Assembly (NCBI GenBank): GCA_028753945.1
Contig: JAPNXP010000008.1
Span: 682,001 to 746,000, forward strand
Direction: 5' to 3'
DNA length: 64,000 nt
Source of the DNA: Hexactinellida sp. DTS-2022
Lineage: Eukaryota; Porifera; Hexactinellida
The notes under the pieces were generated by a model. It was given only the letters and a program-made list of their open reading frames with translations. It did not search any database and was not told the DNA's origin. Below are positions 9,614-21,827 of the stretch, one piece after another (the first letter of the stretch is position 1; the number at the start of each line of letters is the position of its first letter). The position numbers were made by a program, and so were the translations under genes.

Positions 9614-10905
9614 TCATGGTCAGTTGGTCAATTGGTCAGTTTGGTCATGGTCATTTGGTCACTTGGTCATCTGGACATGGTCAGTTGGTCATTTGGCCAT
9701 GGTCAGTTGGTCATGGTCAGTTGGTCATATGGCCATGGTCAGTTGATCATTTGGTCATGGTCAGTTGGTCAATTGGTCAGTTTGGTCAGTTGGTCATGGT
9801 CATTTGGTCACTTGGTCATTTGCTCAGTTGGTCACTTGGACATGGGCATTTGTTCATTTGGACATGGTCATTTGGTCATGGTCATTTGGTTAGTTTGGTC
9901 ATTTGTTCATTGGTCAGTTTGGTCATTTGCTCAGTTGGTCATGGTCATTTGGTCACTTGGTCAGTTTGGTCATTTGCTCAGTTGGTCATGGTCATTTGGT
10001 CATTTGGTCACATGGTCTATATGGTCAGTTGGCCATTTGGTCAGTTGGTCAATTGGTCAGTTTGGTCATGGTAATTTGGTCACTTGGTCATCTGGACATG
10101 GTCAGTTGGTCATTTGGCCATGGTCAGTTGGTCATGGTCAGTTGGTTATATGGCCATGGTCAGTTGATCATTTGGTCATGGTCAGTTGGTCAATTGGTCA
10201 GTTTGTCATGGTCAGTTGGTTATATGGCCATGGTCAGTTGATCATTTGGTCATGGTCAGTTGGTCAATTGGTCAGTTTGGTCAGTTGGTCATGGTCATTT
10301 GGTCACTTGGTCATTTGCTCAGTTGGTCACTTGGTCATGGTCATTTGTTCATTTGGTCACTTGGTCATTTGCTCAGTTGGTCACTTGGTCATGGTCATTT
10401 GTTCATTTGGACATGGTCATTTGGTCATGGTCATTTGGTTAGTTTGGTCATTTGGTCATATGGTCATTTGGTCATGGTCATTAGGACAGTTGGGTCAGTT
10501 GGTAAGCTGGTCATTTGGGTCATTTGGTAAGTTGGTCACATGGTCATTTGGCCATGATCAGTTGACAGTTAGTCATTTGATCATGGTCATTTGGTCAGTT
10601 GGGTCAGTTAGTCATTTTCCATTTGGTAATTTGGTCATGGTCATATGCTAATGATCATTTGCTCAGTTGGTTATTTGGTCATTTGATCATGGTCATGGTC
10701 ATTTGGTCAGTTGGTCATGGTCAGTTGGGTCAGTTGGTCATTTGGTCATATGTCATGGTCAGTTGGGTCAGTTGGTCATATGTCATGGTCATTTGGTCAT
10801 ATGTCATGGTCATTTGGTCAGTTGGTCATGGTCATGGTCATTTGGTTATGGTTAATTGATCAGTTGGTAAGCTGGTCATTTGGGTCAGTTTGTAAGTTGG
10901 TCCCC
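9614..10905 (+). repeat. (TGGTCA)-based satellite, right block
   Basis: This continues the array at 8754-9074 for about 1.3 kb and becomes more diverged towards 10900 (TGGGTCA, TGGTAA). Larger duplications are visible: the segment near 9610-9790 is nearly repeated near 10045-10290. The plus strand is strongly G/T-rich with few C residues. Confidence 0.9.
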
Positions 10906-10989
10906 CTTGGATCCTATGTGCCCCCCTTGGGTTTGAAAAATACATTGAGCAAAGCTGAATCCGCCCCCTCACATTCCCAAAACTCTACT

Positions 10990-11960
10990 TTGTCCCCCCT
11001 TGCCTAAATGTCTGGATGAAACACTGTTCGTGCACTGTGAAAGGGTGTAGAATTCAATTCTCTATCGAATGCATATAAATTGAATATTAGGGCACAATTT
11101 TTTGTTCCTTTTCTAACATTAAACAGGTGTAAAAATGTGTCCAAACAAATGTCATAAAAAATCGTGACCCCAGGTGTACATCTGTAACCCATGAGACACC
11201 CATCCTAAAATTTGGGCTCTTAGTTAATAAAACTCTGTTCTGTGGAGTGGCTACGGAACAATAAAAATCCAAAATTGCAGCTGTGCCGACGCATGTTCCA
11301 TTGGAGGCACTATATTTAGTTGGTTGGTTATTTGATAGTAGCTCCAAAGGAAAATGCTGTCTGCACAGCTGCAATTTTGGATTTTTTTTTTCGACATGTA
11401 ATTATCACTATGAAGGTGTTAAAAAAAAAAAAAAAAGAAGATTTTTGCACACTCGATAATTATCCCCTAATAAACAAATTGGAAGCATATAAATAAATCA
11501 AAATACGGACTGAATTAATTATATAATTAATTACGTCAGTATATTAATAGTGCAAGAGTATTCTTGCAGATGGAAATATAATCACATAATCTGTCGTTGT
11601 TATGGAATGTAAAATCTCGGTTTTCAATTGGAAAATAGAAGCCTACTCGATCTCACAAGTTGAATCAATATAATTATAACAAGTTGAAACAATAGAATTA
11701 GATTTAACAGTTTTACTGAAACTGAAGTGTGAGTAAACAAAGTGATTTCAACACCCATTTATGGCATGAATTAAACGCTTTAATAAATCTCTTCTTCTCC
11801 CATGAGAAGCAGAATTTTATGGTAAATCCAATGGTGAAATAAAATTGCTGGTTTCATATAACATTCTTTGAGTTATGGACCAGACAAATTTTCAAAGGTG
11901 TCAAAGTGGTATTAAAAAATGGTTTTTCAACAATAAAAAATAAAATTTGGCTCGAGATGC
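10990..11960 (-). repeat. ~1.2-kb repeat family copy, inverted orientation
   Basis: This is the reverse complement of the unit seen in tandem at 16960-20205. It carries the palindromic core at 11263-11388 and then the CGATAATTATCCCC...GAATATAATCACATAATCTG section. Peptides such as MGYRCTPG... come from this repeat and are not genes. Confidence 0.7.
11263..11388. repeat. Palindromic core repeat, copy a
   Basis: The arms run AAAATCCAAAATTGCAG ... GTGCCGAC ... TGGAGGCACTA and back. This is the reference description of the core: two arms of about 50-55 bp around a variable 10-30-bp centre. It contains no coding sequence. The superfamily is not identified. Confidence 0.75.
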
Positions 11961-12042
11961 ACATCTGTAACATATGGGATACTGATGCTAAAGATTTGAG
12001 CTCCGGCGAAATCTAACTCTGGCCTGTAGAGCGGATACGGAC

Positions 12043-12175
12043 AAAAAAATCCAAAATTGCAGCCTATGCCGACGCATGTTCCTTTGGTGGCACTATATTT
12101 GGTGGTGGTTTATTGATAGTGCCTCTAAACTAAAGGAACATGCTGTCGGCACGGGCTGCAATTTTGGATTTTTTC
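12043..12175. repeat. Palindromic core repeat, copy b
   Basis: Near-complete, with centre TATATTTGGTGGTGGTTTATTGA and both arms present. Confidence 0.75.
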
Positions 12176-12576
12176 GCCAAGTCATCAACGCCTCAATGTG
12201 TCAAGGACCATTTGTTAATTGGTCCGAGTCACAAGGAACGGTAGATAAATTTAAAGTTTATTTCTATCATAAACCATCTTGAGTTTAATACCATTCATTC
12301 ATTATGTATCATAGGCGTAGCACGCGGTCCGGCAGGTCCAGCCATGGCCGGACCACTTCATTTATTCTACTATATTGTATAGGAGGGTCCGGTTTTGGCC
12401 GGACCACTTTAACTGTTTGACCGGAGAGTTTTTAGAGCCGTGCGACGCCCGTGTGTATTGATAATAAATTATATTAGTAGTTATATATTTGAGCATTGTT
12501 ATCCACGGATGAGTTTTATTTAAGCTCACAAATTCCTTATTTTATTTTATTTGCTTTAATCCATGAACTAGTAATA

Positions 12577-12933
12577 CAGTAGAAGCTCGCAAACCGGGGC
12601 ACTCGCAAACCGGGGCACCTCGCAAACCGGGGCAGATAGTTCCGAATTTGGTTTTATCATACATAAATTCGGCTCTCGAACCGGGGCAAAGCTCGCAAAC
12701 CGGGGCACCTCTCAAACCGGGGCAGATAGTTCCGAATTTGGTTTATCATGCATAAATTCGGCTCTCGAACCAGGGCAAAGCTCGCAAACCGGGCACTCTT
12801 TTTTATTGATTTGTTACTTTGTTTTCATATTTGAATATTTAGCTTTGTAGATAAGCTCGCAAACCGGGGCACTCTCCCAAAGTGGGGCATATTTCAGAAA
12901 CGCCAAGGTGCCCCGGTTTGCGAGCTTCTACTG
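12577..12933. mobile_element. pogo-type MITE with internal GCAAACCGGGGCA repeats (357 bp)
   Basis: Ends are CAGTAGAAGCTCGCAAACCG and CGGTTTGCGAGCTTCTACTG, flanked by TA on each side (12575-12576, 12934-12935). Inside, a block of about 115 bp containing TAGTTCCGAATTTGGTTTAT and CGAACCGGGGCAAAGCTCGC is tandemly duplicated. The inverted end therefore occurs many times along the element. Confidence 0.85.
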
Positions 12934-13339
12934 TACTACAATTAAATAGAAGCCAGCTCGAATTCACAAGTTAAATCAATATAATTATCGCAAGTTGAAA
13001 CAATGGAATTAGTTTTAACAGTTTTATTGAAATTGAGGTGTGAGTAAACAAAGAAATTTCAACCCCAATTTATGGCAGAAATTAAACCCATTAATAAAAA
13101 ATTTCTTATCCCATCAGACGCATAATTTTATGATAAATCCAATGGTGAAATAAAAAATGTGGGTTTAGTATATCATTTATTAATTATGGACCAGACAAAT
13201 TTTCAAAGGTGTCAAAGTGGTATAAAAAATGGTTTTTCTTCTGTAACATATGGGACACCGATGTTAAAATTTTTAGCTCCGGATAAATCTAACTCTGGCC
13301 ACTGCTCTGGCCTGTAGAGCGGATACTGACTAAAAACAA

Positions 13340-13465
13340 CAACCAAGGCAGTGATTTCAATACTGGGCCACTATACTATAGTATAGTCGGCACAGTAAAA
13401 ACAAACCAAGGCAGTAAGATTAGAACTGGGCCACTATACTATAGTATAGTCGGCACAGTAATAAA
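13340..13465. repeat. Tandem short palindromes ACTATACTATAGTATAGT
   Basis: Two copies of a perfect 18-bp palindrome, each framed by CTGGGCC before and CGGCACAGTA after, spaced about 67 bp apart. The same cassette recurs at about 28655, 28695, 41385, 49835, 49880 and 50225, sometimes with one mismatch. Confidence 0.7.
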
Positions 13466-13583
13466 CTTCAAATTTATCAACCGTTCCTTGAGTCTCGGAC
13501 CAATTAACAAATGGTTTTTGAAACCTTGAGGCGTTGACTCTGTTCTGTGGAGGATCTACGGACCAAAAATAATCATAATAATA

Positions 13584-13701
13584 ATAAAAATCCGAAATTG
13601 CAGCTGTGCATGGTCCTTTGGAGGTACTATCAATAAACCACCACCAAAATATAGTGCCACCAAAGCAACATGTGTCGGCACAGCTGCAATTTTTGATTTT
13701 A
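13584..13701. repeat. Palindromic core repeat, copy c
   Basis: The core has centre CAATAAACCACCACCAAAAT. It is followed by the same downstream segment (CAGAACAGAGTTTTATTAAC ... GGGTTACAGATGTGCACCTG) as other copies. Confidence 0.7.
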
Positions 13702-14429
13702 ATTGTTATAATATTATTTTTGGTCCTTAGATCCTCCACAGAACAGAGTTTTATTAACTTAGAACTTAAATTTTGAGGATAGGTGTCTCATGGGTTACAG
13801 ATGTGCACCTGGGGTCACGATTTTTGATTAAAAAATTTTGGACACATTTTTGACTCCTTTCAAAATTTGTCTGGTCCATAACTAAAAAAATGTTTTGCTA
13901 TAACCCCCAAATTTTATTTCACCATTGGTTTCATCAAAAATTCTGCGTCTAATGGAAGAGGAAAATTTTTAGTAATGTGTTCAATTTCTGCCATAAATGG
14001 GGGTTGAAATTTCTTTGTTAACTCACAAATCAATTAGTAAAACTGTTAAATATAATTCTATTGTTTCAACTTTCGATAATTATATTGATTTAACTTGTTA
14101 AATATTTGACTATTGTTTCAACTTGCTATAAATATATTGATTTAACTTGTAAATTCCAGCTGGCTTTTATCTAATTGTAGTTTACTATACAATGGATTAA
14201 ATAAAAAAACCCTCACAGAAGGGGTGGGAGTGTGCTCCTTCTGATTGCACTTCCCCAATGTTTAATTTAACTAGAATTTCAATATTCAAATTACATTTCA
14301 TCTTAGTGTAATATAATTTAATTAATGTTTGAATTGTAAAGACTTCAAATGTTTAAATTATTTAAAGATTAATTATTACAAATAGAAATTAGGAATACGT
14401 GTAATATTTACGTTACTAATTTGAATAAT

Positions 14430-15240
14430 AGAAATTTTAGAGGTGCACCGGATCCTGGATCCGGTTCCGGATCCGGCCGGATTTCCCCATTTGTGGTGGA
14501 TCAGGGATCCGGCCGGATCCGAGATGAGGTTACCGGATCCACCGGATCCGAATCTGTATGCGTATCAACTATTTAATTGATTTTATTAATCAATAAGTAA
14601 CCTCTAATTGCTTACAAAAAATTTCAATTGTGACATACTCTACGCCAATTCAAATTTATTTCAATTTTATGAAGTAATAGGAGACATAAACTATTTAAAT
14701 ATCTTTGATTGAAAGATTGAGGAAAATATGGATAAGAAACTTCGAACTCAAGTTTGATCTGGATTGCTTAAAAATGCATTATTTTGAATAGACAATTACT
14801 TACAGTGGAACTCGCTTAGTTACTACTCGGCTTAAGACGTACTCTCGGATAATATGCACTATTCTCTAATATCGATTTTTCCTCCTATCATTTGCATTAT
14901 AAATAATTCGGTTAATACCTAATCGGATAAGACCAACCGATTTTTATTCTCTAGTAAATATATCTATTATATTTCGGTTGGTACGTAATTAAAAACTGTC
15001 AGCTGGACTCAGTTAGTATTTTGATTAAGTGTGTACGTGACAACTATAATACTTTAATCTTATCGTAAGATATGTTAGAGTCTTGTATATAGTATTCACT
15101 ACATCGTGTTCATATCATCTAACAAGTACGTATTAGACTGATGGAATATGCAAAAGCGGACCCGGATCCGGTAAATCCGGATCAGGCCGGATCTGTAGAT
15201 CCAGGATCCGGCGAGATCCGGATCCGGCCGGAACCAAAAA
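14430..15240. mobile_element. Probable DNA element with GGATCCGG subterminal clusters
   Basis: Dense GGATCCGG/CCGGATCC words occur at about 14448-14550 and again at about 15160-15235, bracketing AT-rich sequence. An outside end reads AGGTGCACCGGATCC on the left. The right terminus and target duplication could not be fixed. A pogo-type end CAGTGGAACTCGC at 14803 lies inside. Small frames over the right cluster are artefacts. Confidence 0.5.
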
Positions 15241-15924
15241 AAGTGGATCATCATCAACTTGTAAAATGTTCCAACTTCCAAGTGGTTTCATTTGACTTGT
15301 ATGAAACACATATTCACTTACAAACCAATCAATAACAATCATTTTCTAGCAGATAGTGCTTCATAGTAAGCTTATGTAATATGTTATGCATATACTAAGA
15401 GTAATTACAATATGGAGAAGATGGCTGATTTACATAAAAAAACGTTAATAAAACGTAGAATTGATTAGCGACCTAATCATTTTAATTGATACATAGAAAG
15501 AACATCCTTAGGAGAATACAACCTCTATATTTTCAATAACTAATTCGAATTATTAAAGAGTTACTGGACCAGAATACAAATTTCGATATAACTGACGAAC
15601 AAAAGCGAAATTGAGAAATCGGGCTTCGAGGTGATCATCTCCAGGAAATTCTATATCTCTTGTCCAAATTCTAAATCTCTATCACCAATGGTCTAGTCAG
15701 GTCATCACGTACGGCCGGCCGGCCGGCCGAAAGTGGATAACATTACTAAATTAATTAAGTACACGTATTTAGATAATTTATTATCTATATATAATGAATG
15801 AATGGCATTAAATTCAAGATTGTTCATGACAGAAACAAACTTCAAATTCAACAATCATTCCATTGTCCCGTAATAACTTGATAAATGAGTCTAAACACCA
15901 TGAGGCGTTCATGAGATAGCGAAA

Positions 15925-16050
15925 AAATCCAAAATTTCAGCCTGTGCCGAAAGTATTTCCCTTTGGAGACACTACTAGTTAACCAACCACCAAATGTAGT
16001 GCTTCCAAAAGGGAAATGAGTCGGCACAGGCTGCTATTTTTGATTTTTAA
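15925..16050. repeat. Palindromic core repeat, copy d
   Basis: A diverged copy (AAAATCCAAAATTTCAGCC on the left, TCGGCACAGGCTGC on the right) with centre AGTTAACCAACCACCAAATG. Confidence 0.65.
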
Positions 16051-17982
16051 AATATGTATCTAACGAAAATGGGCCAATCGAGTTAAACTCCGATCAATGT
16101 CATATACGTTCAATGCAAGGAAATAAATTTTTCTGAGGATTCCATAAATTAAAGGGTTTAGCTTCGTAGATTACTAATAAAAACTGTGTTTGTGATTATG
16201 GAACCGCCGAAATGATTGGGTTACTTACCGTCGTGATCCCACCCCCAGAAAATTAGACGCAACTTGCGACCACAAATTTTTGTCGCTAACAGTATCGTCC
16301 AATAAATTGAGAAAACTAACGAAAAATGTAATTAAAAATGCGACATGGACTTTTTATGCAATATTATAAGTGGAGATTTAGCATTTATAGGGGGATCAAC
16401 TAAGGCAAGGGAACCAGTTTCCCACGAACCAGATATCTTCAAAATAAATTTTGAAGATTCTTGGTTTGTTGGTCAGTTTGCATCCACGTTATGAAAGGTA
16501 ATTACTTATATGAGATTCACACTCCCTAAGGACAAATAATCACCTTGAATAATGGAATAATAATTGAAATATAATTCAACATGTTGTCGAAGCATGTAGA
16601 CAAGAGCAAGCCTATAAAGAAGTGATTATTCCTCTGTTGGAAACTGGTGATCCACCTTCTAAGAGGGTCTGGAAAGAGGTCCAAGAGGTACTAAGATCCT
16701 GAATTACCTACGTGGAATCTCGCTATAACAACTACTTAAGATCAGTTGTTTATAGAGCCCTGATAATTTTTCTTCCTACATTTCTTGTTTCTAATACTCA
16801 ATTATACCCATAGGCGAAATGACACAAATAATGTATTAGTAGAAAATGTAGTAGGTAATTACACTCATTAATTTACTTACAAGTACTAGTTACTATTAAC
16901 AAAATACCATAACAAAAATAAATAACATTTAGGTTTTATAATTACTGTGCCGACCAGGCTTTCATCCAGGCAAAATTTCCCGCGCGCCTAGATTAAGATT
17001 GAGCTCGCTCACACGCGCTAAAATGATCAATTTGTATTACGTCTATGGGAGCATCTCTTGATTTTCACGCGCCTAGAAAGGAACAATAAATAGTACCCGA
17101 AAATTAAATTTATTTGCATTCGATAGAGAATTAAATTCTACACCTTTTCACAGTGCACGAACTTTCAAATTGTACTTAGTTTGTGCCACAATTGAGTTGC
17201 AAGTTTCCTTTGTTTACTAACACTTCAGTTCAATTGAAAGTGTTAAATCTAATTCTATTGTTTCAACTTGCGATAATTCTAGTGATTCAACTTGTGAAAT
17301 CGAGTAGGCTTCTATTTTCAATTTGAAAACTAAGATTTTACATTCCATAACAACGACAGATTATGTGATTATATTTATTTCTGCTTAGAATATTCTTGCA
17401 CAATGGATACATGACATATTTAATTCTAATTAATTCGCTCTGTGTTTAACTTATAGAGACGGTTCCAATTAGATTATTGGGGTTATCGAGTGTGCAGAAT
17501 TCAAATATGATAGTGAAATTAAATTTAAATTAATAATAATTGTAAATAATTGAACTTAATTTATTTTGCTGTACATAATAATGGTGTTAAATTATTAATA
17601 AATAAATTAAATATTTAGACAAATTAGCCAAATTTGATAAATCTCAGAGATTATACAAGATGGAGACAAACTTCCAATTGATCCTTATGCCACGTACCAC
17701 CTCTACAAATGGGTCTTGACACCTTGAGGTGTTTATGACATCGTAAAATAAATGTGTTTTCACAATTTTGTGAATTATAAAATTCTAATGGGTCGGTTGG
17801 TTTTGGATGATCACCCAACACGCACATAAAAAATGCTGACTCATCACTTATTATTTTGTACTGAAACTTGAATATCTTTGAAACGAAGTGAGCAAAATGG
17901 GAACTTCCACCACTCTAAGGGTCGTTGCCTTCTGAAACACCTTTCTGAAATAATTTAACACCTTCATAGTGATGATGACATG

Positions 17983-18117
17983 GCGAAAAAAATCCAAAAT
18001 TGCAGCCTGTGGCGACAGCATGTTCCTTTGGAGGCACTATCAATAAACAACCAACAAAATATAGTGCCACCAAAGGAACATGCGTCGGCACAGGCTGCAA
18101 TTTTGGATTTTTTTTTA
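17983..18117. repeat. Palindromic core repeat, copy e
   Basis: The best-preserved core. Arms AAAATCCAAAATTGCAGCCT and AGGCTGCAATTTTGGATTTT are exact complements over their outer 20 bp. The centre is ATCAATAAACAACCAACAAA. Confidence 0.8.
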
Positions 18118-19178
18118 TCCGTAGCCTTTCCACAGAACAGAGTTTTATTAACTAAGAGCAGAAATTTTCAGGATGTGTGTCTCATGGGTTACAGATGTGC
18201 ACCTGGGGTCACGATTTTTTATTACATTTTTTTGGACACATTTTTGCACCTGTTTAATATTGAAACAGGAACAATAAATAGAACCCGAAAATTAAATTTA
18301 TTTGCATTCGATAGAGAATTAAATTCTACACCTTTTCACAGTGCACGAATTTTCAAATTGTACTTAGTTTGTGCCACAATTGAGTTGCAAGTTTCCTTTG
18401 TTTACTAACACTTCAGTTCAATTGAAAGTGTTAAATCTAATTCTATTGTTTCACCTTGCAATAATTATATTGATTCCACTTGTGAGATCGAGTAGGCTTC
18501 TATTTTCTAATTGAAAACTAAGATTCTACATTCCATAACAACGACAGATTATGTGATTATATTTCCTTCTGCAAGAATACTCTTGAATTGTTAATATACT
18601 GACGTAATTTATTATAATTAATTCCGTCAGTATATGAATTATATAGATGCTTCCAATTTGTTTTCTTAGGGTTTATCGAGTGTGCGGAATTGAAATTTGA
18701 TAGCCAAATTAATTAATTAATTATTTATGATAAAATAATTTAACTTAATAATTGTAAGTTGACATTGAAATTGGTGTTATATTATAAATAATATTAATAA
18801 TTATTTATACTAATTAATTAAATATCATTAATCTCAGAGATGATACAAGATAGAGACAAACTTCCAATTTATAAATTGATCTTTATGCCAAGTAGCACCT
18901 CGACAAATGTGTCTTGACACCTTGAGGTGTTGATGACATCGTAAAAAAATCTGTTTTCACAATTTTGTGAATTATATAATTCAAATGGGTCGGTTGGTGT
19001 TGGGTGATTACCCAACACGTACATAAAATGCTGACTCATCACTTCTTATATTCTACTGAAACTTGAATATCTTTGAAATGAAGTGAGCTAAAACGAAACT
19101 TCCACCACTCTAAGGGAGGTTGTCTTCCGAAACACCTCTCTGAAATAATTTAACACCTTCATAGTGATGATGACATGG

Positions 19179-19306
19179 CGAAAAAATCCAAAATTGCAGC
19201 CTGTGCAGACAGCATATTCCTTTGCAGGCACTATCAATAAACCACCATCAAAATATAGTGCCACCAAAGGAACATGCGTCGGCACAGGCTGCAATTTTGG
19301 ATTTTT
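19179..19306. repeat. Palindromic core repeat, copy f
   Basis: Core of the second tandem unit, with arms as well preserved as in the neighbouring unit. Confidence 0.8.
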
Positions 19307-20353
19307 ATTATTATTATTAGTCCGTATCGTCTCCACAGAACAGAGTTGTAATTACTAAGAACTGAAATTTTCAGGACAGGTGTCTCATGGGTTACAGATG
19401 TGCTCCTGGGGTCACAATTTTTTATTACATTTTTTGGACACATTTTTACACCTGTTTAATGTTAGAAAAAGAACAATAAATTGTGCGCGAATATTCAAAT
19501 TATATGCATTCGATAGAGAATTAAATTCTACACCTTGTCACAGTGCACGAATTTTCAAATTGCCTTTCATTTGTGCCACTATTGAGTGGCAAATTCCCTT
19601 TGTTTACTAACACTTCAGTTCAATTGAAAGTGTTAAATCTAATTCTATTGTTTCAACTTGTTATAATTATATTGATTCAACTTGTGAGATCGAGTAGGCT
19701 TCTATTTTCCAATTGAAAACCGAGATTTACATTCCATAACAACGACAGATTATGTGATTATATTTCCATCTGCAAGAATATTCTTGCACTATTAATATAC
19801 TGACGTAATTAATTATATAATTAATTCAGTCCGTATTTTGACTTATATATATGCTTCCAATTTGTTTATTAGGGGATAATTATCGAGTGTGCAAAATTGA
19901 AATATGGTAGCCAAATTAATTCTATTTACTATTTATTACAAATAATTAATCTTAATAAATTTAAGTTGACATTGAAATAGGTGTTAATTATTAATCATTT
20001 TAATAATTATTTAAACTAATTTGGTAAATAACATTAATCTCAGAGATGATACAAGATAGAAACAAACTTCCAACTTATCAATTGATCCTTATGTAACGTA
20101 ACACCTCTACAAATGGGTCCTGACACTTTGAGGTGATGATGACATCGTCAAAAAAATGTGTTTTTACAATTTTGTGCGTCGGCACAGGCTGCAATTTTGG
20201 ATTTTTTATATAATAATCTACTTCAAACTAGGTCTTAATTCGGCGACTCATTTATGAGCTCCATTTGATAAGTTTCAGTTTTGGAGAATTTGTTTCCCTA
20301 TAAAATGGTTGAGGGAACCATGATCTGCTTTTGCATAACAACAATGAACAGAC

Positions 20354-21003
20354 TAGATCTCTGCGCGGGTCATATACGAGTCCCGCATCTATTGGTGATT
20401 GACCCGCCCCGCCCCTCAAATCCGACTAAATAAACCAATGAACCCGCACTAATCCGAACCTACCTCACAATAACCCGCGTCCAACCCGCAACAACCCACA
20501 CCAAATCGAGATGATCAGTATTCGCACCAGGATTATAGAATAGTGTGTGAACCCTCGGCGCACAATGCGGGCACAAAAATATTTACATCCTTAAGGAATA
20601 AGGAAGAAGGCTATACATTTTGGGCGGAAATTTGAAGAGCGAATTATTAGTTTATTACACGGGATCACGAAATAATTTACTGTACAATTCGTTCGATTCC
20701 AAGAATTCTGCCATCTTAAGATTATATTGATTATTAATTATGTTTATGAACTATATAGGGGTACACTGTTCAAAAGGTTGGCACTGCACCCGCCAAATAA
20801 GGCTTTGCGAGAACACTGGCGCTAATCCGCATCATCCCGCACCAACCCGTAGGAAGAATATCTGACCCGCACCCGCCCGCAAGACGATACTTTTCCCCAC
20901 ACCAGTCCCACACCGCAAATATTCTGATCCTTTGACCCGCAGGAACCCGCGGGTTGCGGGAGCCGCAAACCTCATTTAATAACCCGCCCCGCGCAGTGCT
21001 CTA
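20354..21003. mobile_element. hAT MITE with ACCCGC subterminal repeats (650 bp)
   Basis: A perfect 8-bp target duplication GAACAGAC lies at 20346-20353 and 21004-21011. Ends are TAGATCTCTGCGCGGG and CCCGCGCAGTGCTCTA. Both subterminal regions are packed with AACCCGC/GACCCGC. No transposase is present. Relatives lie at 7969, 37840-38123 and 55590-56000; the last matches the interior in inverted orientation (TTCTGCCATCTTAAGAT against ATCTTAAGATGGCGGAA). Confidence 0.9.
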
Positions 21004-21489
21004 GAACAGACTGTACATGAAGTATATTGAGCTACGTATTAATAAGATTATATTAATTTATATATAATTCTAGAATTACTACTAAATCTGAACGGATAGG
21101 AGGGAAAATGCAGTCTGTAACATTAACTTTACACTGGAAGTTGACCTGATTTGTTCCCCATCGAACCTTAACCGAAAACCCCGAAGCCGATTCCAACTCT
21201 GCTCTACTCAGCTTCTTGAATCTAATACATATTCAAAACGATAGTTATCTCCCTAATTTCGAGCTTCTATAACCAAGCATTGGCAATATGATTTTATGTA
21301 GGACATTATGATATTTAGATACATGATCGTCCGATCAGGATCCTTTTTCTAAACTAGGATCGTGATTGGGATCTGTTCGAAGATTTTTAGTAAAAGATCT
21401 AGATTCTTTTTCTGATTATTATAGGCCACTTTTACATAAACTCAATATATATTTCTTCTTAATGAGTAATTGACAAACAATTATGTCTG

Positions 21490-21650
21490 TTCTAGAGGCG
21501 GCGTCAGGATTTTCAGCGGGGGGGGGCACAGGAGGGGCAGGGGATTTTAGGGGGAACGTGTATGAGGATGTCATGCTCAGAGGAGGGCAGCCTCAAAAAG
21601 GGCCCTAAATCCCCCTTGCCCACCCCCTGGATCCGCCCTGATCTGTCTAC
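21490..21650. repeat. G-rich/C-rich short inverted element, likely MITE
   Basis: AGGCGGCGTCAGGATTTTC followed by a G run is mirrored by a C run and GGATCCGCCCTGAT. The pattern resembles small hAT MITEs, but no target duplication could be fixed. Confidence 0.4.
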
Positions 21651-21827
21651 AATGTTATATATCTCTTGGCGTATAGTGTAGAACGGGATTAACATATGTG
21701 CGTAAATTTAATTAAGTTAATTAAAGTAATAAGAGAAAAGTAATAAACAAGAATGGGTATATAAATCCATAGATGTAAAAATAAGGAATGAGAAATTAAT
21801 TGGAGACAATGTTTATCATAGAAATGA

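Larger units (their letters stand above)
16960..20205 (+). repeat. Tandem array of a ~1.2-kb repeat with palindromic core
   Basis: Landmarks recur at a fixed spacing. ATCTCAGAGAT.ATACAAGAT occurs at about 17640, 18832 and 20035. TTGAGTTGCAAGTTTCCTTT or its variant occurs at about 17190, 18377 and 19580. The period is therefore about 1190-1205 bp, with nearly three units, the last ending in a half core at about 20168-20202. The cores are at 17983-18117 and 19179-19306. Dispersed or inverted copies lie at 10990-11960, 39480-42660, 45020-45290 and 48760-49800. No long reading frame is conserved across units, so this looks non-coding. It could be a non-autonomous transposon that became a satellite. 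Confidence 0.8.

Noticed and set aside
8745-10859. Many open frames of 60-349 codons with WSFGHGQLV-like peptides
   Set aside because: All derive from the TGGTCA satellite, which has no stop in several frames; no start context, splice sites or non-repeat sequence supports a protein.
17915-19610. Frames such as those beginning MAKKIQNCSL or MSHGLQMC
   Set aside because: They fall in the ~1.2-kb repeat and its palindromic core; similar peptides recur at each copy with different stops.
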